DNA of 64,000 nt from Desulfatiglans sp. Lineage in GTDB: Bacteria; Desulfobacterota; DSM-4660; Desulfatiglandales; HGW-15. The position numbers were made by a program, and so were the translations under genes. Numbering within the stretch: the first letter of the stretch is position 1; each line of letters starts with the position of its first letter. Location: the NCBI GenBank assembly GCA_012513605.1, contig JAAZBV010000156.1:1-64000 (forward strand). The letters are read 5' to 3'. Positions 19,104 through 26,483 of the stretch are shown here, one piece after another. The notes below the pieces were generated by a model that ran no database searches, was not told the DNA's origin, and saw only the letters and a list, made by a program, of their open reading frames with translations.

Positions 19104-20147
19104 TTACAGCCCCAGGCTTGAGAGCAGGTTGTCAACATCATCCTGTCTGGCACGCCCTTCTGTCCCGCCTTTTTCATAACCTGTCATTAACTGGTTATTT
19201 TTATCCTTATCAATATTATGCCAGTTCAGTTTGAGTTTCCTGGCAATCTTGGTTATCTGATCCTGAAATGTCTGTATTGTTGGTATTGTTTTAAGGAGCT
19301 GTTGACCTATCCTGTCCTGTATCTGCTGTGTGCTGTTCAGGGTAAGGCTCTGCCTGTTTATAAAATCCAGCTTGCTCATCAGGATTTCTATATTTCTGGT
19401 GACAAGGTTGTTTGAAATGTCGATGCCGGCCTTTATCTGTAAAAGACTGGCCCTCATCTCCTTTTCAATATCAAAGAGGTTCTCAACTATTTCAAGAACC
19501 GCATTTGTCTGTGTCTCTGTTTCCGATATTATATTTTCAAGCCTCTTCAATGCAGTAGGGATACTTTCTATATTGGAGTGATTCAGGTCATCCTCAAGTT
19601 CGGTTGTTGATGTAAGAAAGTGCTGCAATACATCCTTGAGCCCTTCTATTACCTGAACCTCTTCCTCTTTATTACCGGGGTTAACCACCCTCGAATGTAT
19701 CTCCTGTACAGTAAACATCCTCTTCTGGGCAATAACCGCTATATCCCTCTGTTCCTGTGTAATAAGACCCTGTTCAAGCAGGAATGTCCCGAGTACCTTT
19801 CCTTCAGGCTTTATGGAAAGCATCTCGTCAACAGATTGCCTGTCAAGGTAAGAGAGCCTTACAAGAGTCTCTCCATAATATTCAACAGGCGGGATCTGGA
19901 GATATATCTGCACCGCCTTTATGCTCTGCTTGAGACCATTTTCGTTTCTCGTGCCCCTTGTCAGTGCCTCTGCCACTGTATTAACCAATGGTGCAAGTCG
20001 CCTTGTATTTGAACACTGACCCTGATAGATACAGTATTCTAAAAAAAGCTGGGCAGCAATATCTACCTGCTCATTTGTATCGTAACTGTTTAATATTTCT
20101 TTAATAAGTGATAATCCGCTTTTATTTCCCGACATGTCCAAACTCAA
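19104..20147 (-). CDS. CheZ-like protein phosphatase with an N-terminal extension
   Basis: A 347-aa protein. The C-terminal half looks like CheZ, which dephosphorylates CheY-P: a long helical region, the catalytic Asp and Gln in QDRIGQQLL (D278, Q282; E. coli CheZ has QDLTGQ), and the CheY-binding tail QDDVDNLLSSLGL at the very C-terminus. The N-terminal half contains LGTFLLEQGLITQEQ, a module also seen at the start of PilB/GspE-type ATPases, including the one at 53083 here. No chemotaxis genes are nearby, so it is an orphan and may act on a CheY-like receiver encoded elsewhere, perhaps in pilus or flagellar control. It converges on the selenoprotein gene. Confidence 0.75.
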   Translation of the reverse strand: MSLDMSGNKSGLSLIKEILNSYDTNEQVDIAAQLFLEYCIYQGQCSNTRRLAPLVNTVAEALTRGTRNENGLKQSIKAVQIYLQIPPVEYYGETLVRLSYLDRQSVDEMLSIKPEGKVLGTFLLEQGLITQEQRDIAVIAQKRMFTVQEIHSRVVNPGNKEEEVQVIEGLKDVLQHFLTSTTELEDDLNHSNIESIPTALKRLENIISETETQTNAVLEIVENLFDIEKEMRASLLQIKAGIDISNNLVTRNIEILMSKLDFINRQSLTLNSTQQIQDRIGQQLLKTIPTIQTFQDQITKIARKLKLNWHNIDKDKNNQLMTGYEKGGTEGRARQDDVDNLLSSLGL

Positions 20148-20398
20148 AAAAATTCACTGTGGCTGACTCTGCATATGCTTTTTTTAACGGTTAATGTATA
20201 TCCAGGTTTCATTTTATTGGTAAGTTATCGACAGGTAAATAAAGTAACTTAAACCATAATGAAGATATTATTAAAATTTTAAGTTTTTTGAATGAAACTA
20301 TTTAATCGTATTGATTTTATGAAGTTCATAGGGTAAGCTTGCCCAAAATTTAATATTTTCAGGCGCAAAATTATTATATATCGAAAGGAAACAATAAA

Positions 20399-21877
20399 TT
20401 GGCAGAGATTATCAGAACAATACCTGAACCTAATAAAACGGTTGACGTGGTCCGTGAATGTGATGTTGTGGTTGTCGGCGGCGGCCCTGGCGGAATAGGT
20501 GCAGCGATCGCAGCGGCACGCAATGGAGCAGATACTGTTCTTATAGAGAGATACGGTCATCTTGGCGGAATGAGCACGGGAGGGCTTGTTACAATTATCC
20601 CATGTTTGTCTGACTTTGACGGCAACCTCCAGATTGCGGGCATTAACCAGGAGTTTATAGACCGTCTGAGTGAAAGGAAGGCGGAGTTTCATCCCCCAAT
20701 GGACATCTGGGGCTCTGATGACCCAAAACTTGTCAACTACTGGAATGAGAGATCATTCTTCTGGGTGCGTGAAAGACGCATAATCTACTCATCCCTCATT
20801 GATGCAGAGATAGGCAAGTGCATCCTTAATAACATGGTTAATGAAACGGGCATCAAGACATATCTCCACGCATGGGGGACAATGCCCATTATGGAGGGGA
20901 ACAAACCGGTTGGTGTTGTCTTTGAGAGCAAGTCAGGCCGTCAGGCAATAATGGCAAAGGTTGTAATAGATGCAACAGGTGATGGAGATCTCCTGCCATT
21001 TACAGGCGCCACATTTGACACAGATATAGACCCGAGGATAAGGATAGCCAATCTTTCACTATGCTACTGGATCGATAATGTAAACCTGGTAAAGGTGGAG
21101 GATTTCCGCAGGGAATACCCGGATAAATGGGGCGAGATGATGATGGAGCTTATGCAGCAGGGCGGGCATCCCGGTTTCATGAGAAGCAACCTCCCCAACC
21201 AGGAAAAGGTTGTATGGGTGCATCCCAGGTATGCAAACAAGAGCCAGACCGATGTGGAAGAGCTTACAAGGGTTGAGATGCTTGGCCGTGAGAAGATGTT
21301 GCTTACCTTTGATTACTTTAAAAAGAATATCCCCGGATTTGAAGAGAGTTTTATTGTGCTCTCATCACCACAGCTTGGAACAAGGGGCGCAAGAAGGGTA
21401 CATGGCGATTATATGGTTACATCCGAGGATCTCCAGCGCAATGAGCCCTTTACTGATACAATAGCCGTATTCCCGGACCTTGACAGGGGTAAAAATTCGC
21501 TCAACTCGCCTCTTACATTTATCCCCTACAGGTCGCTTCTGCCAAAAGGCGTTGATAATATGCTGGTCGGATGCAGGGCATTTTCATCAGATCAGGAAAC
21601 CAACAACTTCTTTAACCTTATACCCCACTGTATTGCAATCGGTGAGGCAGCCGGCACAGCGGCAGCCATTGCTCTTAAACAGGGTGTTACAGTAAGGGAT
21701 GTGGATATAGAGGCGCTCAAAAAACAGCTTATTAAACAGGATGTGATCCTGCCAGGCGCATATCCTGAAAAGTATAAAAAGCCAGGTTGTGACAGGGTTA
21801 CAGTGTTTGAGGTGCCATTCTTTGGTGAGTGGCAGGTCCCTAAAAAGGATGGAAGCCAGATAAAGGCCGAACACTAA
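20399..21877 (+). CDS. FAD-dependent oxidoreductase (FAD_oxidored family)
   Basis: A 492-aa cytoplasmic flavoprotein. The N-terminal dinucleotide-binding fold has VVVVGGGPGGIGAA (residues 23-36), the ribose-binding Glu at 50 and GHLGGMSTGGL straight after. GDYMVT and the C-terminal PHCIAIGEAAGTAAAIAL helix are typical of the FAD-dependent family that includes heterodisulfide-reductase-like and succinate-dehydrogenase-like enzymes. The substrate is unknown. The start is TTG 20399, with AAAGGAA upstream; no in-frame ATG gives the complete nucleotide-binding fold. It is a single gene with its own terminator. Confidence 0.88.
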   Translation: MAEIIRTIPEPNKTVDVVRECDVVVVGGGPGGIGAAIAAARNGADTVLIERYGHLGGMSTGGLVTIIPCLSDFDGNLQIAGINQEFIDRLSERKAEFHPPMDIWGSDDPKLVNYWNERSFFWVRERRIIYSSLIDAEIGKCILNNMVNETGIKTYLHAWGTMPIMEGNKPVGVVFESKSGRQAIMAKVVIDATGDGDLLPFTGATFDTDIDPRIRIANLSLCYWIDNVNLVKVEDFRREYPDKWGEMMMELMQQGGHPGFMRSNLPNQEKVVWVHPRYANKSQTDVEELTRVEMLGREKMLLTFDYFKKNIPGFEESFIVLSSPQLGTRGARRVHGDYMVTSEDLQRNEPFTDTIAVFPDLDRGKNSLNSPLTFIPYRSLLPKGVDNMLVGCRAFSSDQETNNFFNLIPHCIAIGEAAGTAAAIALKQGVTVRDVDIEALKKQLIKQDVILPGAYPEKYKKPGCDRVTVFEVPFFGEWQVPKKDGSQIKAEH

Positions 21878-21890
21878 TTCTATTTTTAAT

Positions 21891-21930
21891 AAAGGGTTCA
21901 TCTCCTCACGGATTTGAACCCTTTTTTTAT
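21891..21930 (+). terminator. Rho-independent terminator after the FAD oxidoreductase gene
   Basis: The stem AAAGGGTTCA / TGAACCCTTT has a loop of about 14 nt and is followed by a T run, 13 bases after the stop. Confidence 0.85.
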
Positions 21931-22004
21931 TTCTGAAACCTGCCTCTGGACTTAAATATTTAATTGTGCCAATATCATCGTCAACAAAGATAAAAGGAGA
22001 GATC

Positions 22005-22355
22005 ATGCCCTATTTCAGTATTGAGACAAATAAGAAGATCAATAATATAGAGACCGAAAAACTTACAAAAAAGGCGAGCCAGTTTCTGGCAGAGATGATG
22101 AGCAAGCCTGAACAGGTGATTATGGTGGCCATCAAACCCGGTACCCCTCTTATCTTTGGTGGTACAGATGAGCCCGCTGCCTTTGTAAGAATAAAGGCCC
22201 TGGGGCTTGATAAGGGCAGATGCCAGGAGTTTTCAGGCAAGGTATGCGGATTTCTTACAAAGGAGATTGGTGTGCCGGGGAACAGGGTCTTTATAGAGTT
22301 TACAGATATAGATGGCAAGTGCTTTGGGTATAATGGAGACACACTTGTTCGTTGA
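22005..22355 (+). CDS. MIF-like tautomerase (macrophage migration inhibitory factor family)
   Basis: A 116-aa protein that aligns along its whole length with MIF. After Met removal the N-terminal residue is Pro (MPYFSIETN), the catalytic base of the tautomerase superfamily. IFGGTDEPAAFVRIKALG and RVFIEFTDIDGKCFGYNGDT match the matching stretches of human MIF, which has FGGSSEP and YINYYDM. The Cys-x-x-Cys of human MIF is absent. The expected activity is phenylpyruvate/dopachrome-type keto-enol tautomerisation; the natural substrate is unknown. The start is ATG 22005, with AAAGGAGA 4-5 bases upstream; the in-frame extension to 21966 would bury the proline. Confidence 0.88.
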   Translation: MPYFSIETNKKINNIETEKLTKKASQFLAEMMSKPEQVIMVAIKPGTPLIFGGTDEPAAFVRIKALGLDKGRCQEFSGKVCGFLTKEIGVPGNRVFIEFTDIDGKCFGYNGDTLVR

Positions 22356-22416
22356 TTATATAAAAATTAAGATTCAACAGGCAGGGATGTTTTAATCAAT
22401 TAATAACTGGTATGAG

Positions 22417-22484
22417 GTTTGAGGTTTACGGTATGCGGTTTAAAGGAACCGTAGACCTGACACCGTAGACCGTAAACCTGATTT
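22417..22484. repeat. Intergenic inverted repeat (GGTTTACGGT type)
   Basis: The perfect 11-bp arms AGGTTTACGGT (22422-22432) and ACCGTAAACCT (22469-22479) enclose further degenerate units (CGTAGACC twice, ATGCGGTTT). The build of short units in opposite orientations is like the other repeats here. It sits directly upstream of the S1-domain gene. Confidence 0.65.
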
Positions 22485-22505
22485 TAAGGGGTTGCAGGAA
22501 AAATT

Positions 22506-23717
22506 ATGGACATGGAAGATGACAATATAGAAGAGAATGGAACGGTTGAAGATAGTTTTGGAGAAAGCTTTGAGGAGCTCTTAAAACAGAGCGAGGTGAA
22601 GGCGGTATTTTTTCAGCCGGGTCAGGAGATAGAGACCACCATTATCCAGATCGCTGATGAGTGGGTCTTTATAGATACAGGGAGTAAGTCCGAAGGTGTA
22701 ATAGCTCTGAGTGAGTTCAAGGATGAAGAGGGCAACATCACAATAAAGACAGGCGACAGGGTAAGTGCCTATTTCCTCTCATCCCATAACAGTGAAAGAC
22801 TCTTTACCACAAAACTTTCACTTGAATCCACAGGCAAGGAATTTCTTGAGGATGCCTATCATAATCGCATACCGGTTCAGGGTGTTGTTGAAAAAGAGGT
22901 AAAGGGTGGGTATGAGATCAGGCTTGCCGGCAAGACCCGCGCATTCTGCCCCTTCTCTCAGCTGGGTCTTGGGCGGGTAGAGGACAGCAGTACAGTCACA
23001 GGTTCTGAACTCACATTCAGGGTTACCCAGTATGGGGAAAAGGGCCGAAACATTGTCCTCTCTCACCGCGCAATTGTTGAAGAGGAGAGGGAAAAAAGGA
23101 AGCTTGAATTAAAAGATACTCTAAAGGTCGGCATGACAGTAACAGGCACAGTAACATCCATAAAAAAATTCGGGGCATTTATAGAGGCAGAGGGCATAGA
23201 GGGGTTGATCCCTGTGTCTGAGCTCTCATGGGGACGTGTGGATGATATAGAGGGCATACTCTCTATAGGGCAAAAGGTTGATGTTGTTATCTCCTCCCTT
23301 GACTGGGATAAGGATAAATTCTCATTCAGCCTGAAGGAAAAACTCCCTGATCCCTGGGACTTAATTATCAATAAATATCCTGAAGGTTCTGTGCATAAAG
23401 GTAAGGTTGCACGGTGTGAAAAGTTCGGGGCATTTATTACCCTTGAGCCTGGCATAGATGGCCTTCTCCATATCTCTGAACTTGGGAAGGAGAAGAGGAT
23501 AAACCATGCAAGAGAGGCGCTTACCGCAGGTCAGGAGATAGATGTAAGAATAAACGGCATAGATAAAGAAAAGAGAAGGCTTTCACTTGGCCTGGTATCA
23601 AATGAGAAGGATGAGGAAAAAGAGGTGTTCGAGAGCTTCAGCAGTGCAAGCAGCAAGGCTGGCAGCTCATTCGGTACCCTTGGAGACCTTTTAAAGGCAA
23701 AGCTTAATAAAAAATAA
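22506..23717 (+). CDS. S1-domain RNA-binding protein (ribosomal protein S1-like)
   Basis: A 403-aa protein with four S1 (OB-fold) repeats, at about residues 35-105, 118-190, 205-276 and 291-362. The last two are canonical (GxVTSIKKFGAFIEAEGIEG and GKVARCEKFGAFI). The acidic N-terminus and the four-repeat plan fit the shorter S1-like proteins of many bacteria; E. coli S1 has six repeats. It probably binds mRNA or the 30S ribosome, but a separate full-length rpsA may exist outside the window, so no symbol is given. The first ATG is used; a second ATG lies 6 bases on. A bidirectional terminator follows. Confidence 0.85.
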   Translation: MDMEDDNIEENGTVEDSFGESFEELLKQSEVKAVFFQPGQEIETTIIQIADEWVFIDTGSKSEGVIALSEFKDEEGNITIKTGDRVSAYFLSSHNSERLFTTKLSLESTGKEFLEDAYHNRIPVQGVVEKEVKGGYEIRLAGKTRAFCPFSQLGLGRVEDSSTVTGSELTFRVTQYGEKGRNIVLSHRAIVEEEREKRKLELKDTLKVGMTVTGTVTSIKKFGAFIEAEGIEGLIPVSELSWGRVDDIEGILSIGQKVDVVISSLDWDKDKFSFSLKEKLPDPWDLIINKYPEGSVHKGKVARCEKFGAFITLEPGIDGLLHISELGKEKRINHAREALTAGQEIDVRINGIDKEKRRLSLGLVSNEKDEEKEVFESFSSASSKAGSSFGTLGDLLKAKLNKK

Positions 23718-23730
23718 TAACAAGAATTTA

Positions 23731-23783
23731 AAGCCCTGATTTTATGTCCCATTTAATGAGGACTTCAAAATCAGGGCTTATTT
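23731..23783. terminator. Bidirectional Rho-independent terminator
   Basis: The arms AAGCCCTGATTTT and AAAATCAGGGCTTA form a 13-bp stem around a loop of about 23 nt, with T residues to the right and A residues to the left. It separates the S1-domain gene from the convergent cyclic-nucleotide-binding gene. Confidence 0.75.
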
Positions 23784-23791
23784 TTGCCCGT

Positions 23792-24295
23792 CTACAGTGG
23801 CAGCATATAATCAGCAAGCAGACTTGATGTCTTTCTCATGTTCATGCTCATGAACTTGGCAATCCCTTTAAGCAGTTTCACCCCGATCTGGGGATGCTGT
23901 TCAAGCATCTCTTCAAACTTTTTTCGAGTAAGTATCAGCAGCGTAGTCTGTGATTTTGCCCTTACTGTGGCTGACCTTGGAAAGTCATCAATAATAGACA
24001 TCTCGCCAATGGAGCGACCCTTGCCCAGTGTAGCTATTACAACATCCTTTCCCTTCTCATTTTTTTTGACAACATCAAGGGCGCCCCTTGTGACAAAACA
24101 GACGAAATCACCCTTGTCACCCTCAGAAAAAATAACCTCCCTGGGTTGAAAATCCATAAAGTTCATGCTCCTGGCCAGGATCTTCAGATCATCAGACTTG
24201 ATCTGATCAAACATGGGGATTTCAATCAGAAGGTCTATCACTGCCTTGGAAAGATTAGTCTCGGGTATTCCTTTTTCTTGAACCATATCCGGCAT
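23792..24295 (-). CDS. Cyclic nucleotide-binding domain protein
   Basis: A 167-aa protein consisting of one cNMP-binding beta-roll (about residues 28-145). It has the phosphate-binding cassette GEMSIIDDFPRSATV, whose Glu and Arg are the nucleotide contacts, and an FSEGDKGD motif. The remaining C-terminal helix (KFMSMNMRKTSSLLADYM) is too short for a CRP-type DNA-binding domain. It is therefore a stand-alone sensor, not a transcription factor, perhaps a regulatory subunit for a partner encoded elsewhere. Confidence 0.88.
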   Translation of the reverse strand: MPDMVQEKGIPETNLSKAVIDLLIEIPMFDQIKSDDLKILARSMNFMDFQPREVIFSEGDKGDFVCFVTRGALDVVKKNEKGKDVVIATLGKGRSIGEMSIIDDFPRSATVRAKSQTTLLILTRKKFEEMLEQHPQIGVKLLKGIAKFMSMNMRKTSSLLADYMLPL

Positions 24296-24371
24296 CCTTG
24301 ATTGTTGAAAGGTTTAATGCAATTTTTCCCGGAATATAACATGTTACTGTTTTTTTAGTCAATGCGGCTGT

Positions 24372-26483
24372 TTATTTACGCGGGAATAATCTGACAATTA
24401 TAATTAACAAAACAAGCGTTACAAGCCCAAGCACCCCATAGAGCCCCCAGCCCTTTTCACTGAAGAGGCTGCTAAGTCTTGAACTCCACTTTGTATCATG
24501 AATGGATTCTGTTTCATTCATCATGATCTTTTCCGGTACCCTGTTAAAGAGGAAATCCTGGATAATAGCGAGGTCATAGGATGCTGCCTTTGCCTTTGGA
24601 TTACCTCCAGTGACCATATACTCCCCTGATTTTCCAGCCAGAAAAAAGAGGTCCTGACCATCATAAACAGCCTCTATTTTTTCGGGTAAAACGGGCTGAT
24701 TATCCCCGTGATCAATGATCAAACGCATCGCAGACTGGGACCAGGGTAGTTCATTAATGCTAATATCAAAATGTGATGTCTCATTCCGGGTGTTTATCCA
24801 CTCTTTTTTTAGCCATCGCTGCCAGCCAGACCTGCCAGGCTGCTCGGTTTCTATGATAAGCTCTCTTTTAAATATCCCTTTCCCTGTGAGCCTTATGCCT
24901 CTGATATGGCCTGAATCACTGGGCAGGGTTAATGGCATAATGGAGCGGTTGTTACTCCTGTCATATTCAAACTTCTCACCAATATCTATCTTCCTCTCTT
25001 CCCTGCGCCCGAAAAAACAGGGCACCTGCATACCATCCTTGACTATCCTTAACCCCTGCCGGTTCGCCTCAAGCCCTGCCTTGTTGTCCAGCACAAGCCT
25101 GTAAAATCCGGGCCTCTCAATATGGATGCCGCTTCTCCAGGTGTATCCCTCATCATTAAAAGGTCCGCCCCTGAGCACTGTATCATCCGGTATTTGCTCA
25201 GGCTGCCATGCCGGGTTTATTATAGGAGCACTGACAATCAGCTGGTGCTGTCCGGTCTCTTTTCCAGATCTCATCTCCTTAACATGGGCTTTTTTCCCAG
25301 CCCCTGTCTTCAAGGTATATGCCCCTTCCCGCTCTGCAAAAAAGACCATGCGGGGGAGCCTTGCGGTTATACTTACATCCCTGATCTCACCAAAATACTC
25401 CGCTGATTTAAGCCTTATAATCATGGCCTCACGTCTTGACTGCATCCCCAGGTTTATCATAATGGAAGGGTTTTCATTTCCGGTAAAGGAGCATTCCCCC
25501 GTGCGTATCTCCATGAAGTGCTGTTCACCCATAGAGATGGTGTCCCAGCCTAACTGCCATGAGCCCCTGAACATGGAGCTGGTTGTGATAAATATCTTTT
25601 CAATATAGATGCCAGTGCCCGGAAGTGTTATTCGAATCTCAGTTGAATCATCATTATTGATTTTTTCTATTTCAGGAGTAATAACCTCCTCAATATATCC
25701 TCTTTTGCTGACCTCACCCTTGATCTCAACCTTTTCAACAAAGGCAGGTATCTCCCTGAATCTGATGTCATAGCCGCTGAAGGAGAGCCTTAACCTCTCA
25801 TACTCCCCTTCCTGGATATCTACTATTGCCCTGTCATCACCTGCTGCCCTGTAAAGGGCAACATCCGTTGCAAGCATCCTCCACCCGGAAGAGGTGAGCC
25901 CTTCAATATCCACCTTCCCTATATAATTTTTATCTGATATGCCCACCATTATCTTTTTTACTATGAAATTATCAGGGGTAATACCCTCCCATATAAGCCT
26001 TTTCAGATTATCAAGTTTAAGTGTCGATGCCTCAATGCCTATTACCTGCATGTCACCTCGTTCTGTCCAGAAGAGTTCAAATGGCCTCTCCCTGTTATCA
26101 GGCCCTAAGAGCGTGAGGTCAAGCCCGGAATCTCTTGATAATTCAGTAACCGGGATATGATGCATGCCTGGGGGAAGGGTGGTCTCAATCATACCTGGTT
26201 CACTGATATTGATATTAGCCTCTGAAAGCCAGTTTGTATTTTCCGCTTTTATGTTTTCCTGCGCAGGTAATATGGCTGCATGGACGATGGTTATAAGCAA
26301 CAATATGGGACATAACAATTTCCAAGATACATCTGTAAACAAAGATATATTACCACGGAGGACACAGAGATCACGGAGGAAATATTTAAAAGATAAAAGC
26401 CTTGTGTCCACGGTGTGCTTTGGTAAATGGTATGTCTTTATTTTCCTGAAGCCTGAAAACATAACCTTTGTTAAATTATACAT
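24372..26483 (-). CDS. DUF3999 family membrane-anchored protein
   Basis: A 703-aa protein, DUF3999 by its layout and by its position after a DUF2339 gene. The body is a large extracytoplasmic beta-rich region (about 90-660), ending in one membrane segment (LYGVLGLVTLVLLIIIVRLF) and a short basic tail. The hydrophobic stretch CPILLLITIVHAAI near 65-80 is the likely signal sequence. The start is ATG 26483, with AGGAGG 4 bases upstream, overlapping the end of the DUF2339 gene by 8 bases, so translation is probably coupled. The first ~65 residues include a translated CACGGAG repeat (26352-26424), which has inserted without breaking the frame. Function unknown. Confidence 0.82.
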   Translation of the reverse strand: MYNLTKVMFSGFRKIKTYHLPKHTVDTRLLSFKYFLRDLCVLRGNISLFTDVSWKLLCPILLLITIVHAAILPAQENIKAENTNWLSEANINISEPGMIETTLPPGMHHIPVTELSRDSGLDLTLLGPDNRERPFELFWTERGDMQVIGIEASTLKLDNLKRLIWEGITPDNFIVKKIMVGISDKNYIGKVDIEGLTSSGWRMLATDVALYRAAGDDRAIVDIQEGEYERLRLSFSGYDIRFREIPAFVEKVEIKGEVSKRGYIEEVITPEIEKINNDDSTEIRITLPGTGIYIEKIFITTSSMFRGSWQLGWDTISMGEQHFMEIRTGECSFTGNENPSIMINLGMQSRREAMIIRLKSAEYFGEIRDVSITARLPRMVFFAEREGAYTLKTGAGKKAHVKEMRSGKETGQHQLIVSAPIINPAWQPEQIPDDTVLRGGPFNDEGYTWRSGIHIERPGFYRLVLDNKAGLEANRQGLRIVKDGMQVPCFFGRREERKIDIGEKFEYDRSNNRSIMPLTLPSDSGHIRGIRLTGKGIFKRELIIETEQPGRSGWQRWLKKEWINTRNETSHFDISINELPWSQSAMRLIIDHGDNQPVLPEKIEAVYDGQDLFFLAGKSGEYMVTGGNPKAKAASYDLAIIQDFLFNRVPEKIMMNETESIHDTKWSSRLSSLFSEKGWGLYGVLGLVTLVLLIIIVRLFPRK
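26352..26424. repeat. Dispersed CACGGAG repeat, copy 2, inside the DUF3999 reading frame
   Basis: ACCACGGAGGACACAGAG and ATCACGGAGG on the left, with a right arm (TTGTGTCCACGGTGTGC) about 20 bases on. Unlike the other copies, it lies within a gene, in the N-terminal coding part of the minus-strand DUF3999 protein. Confidence 0.75.
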
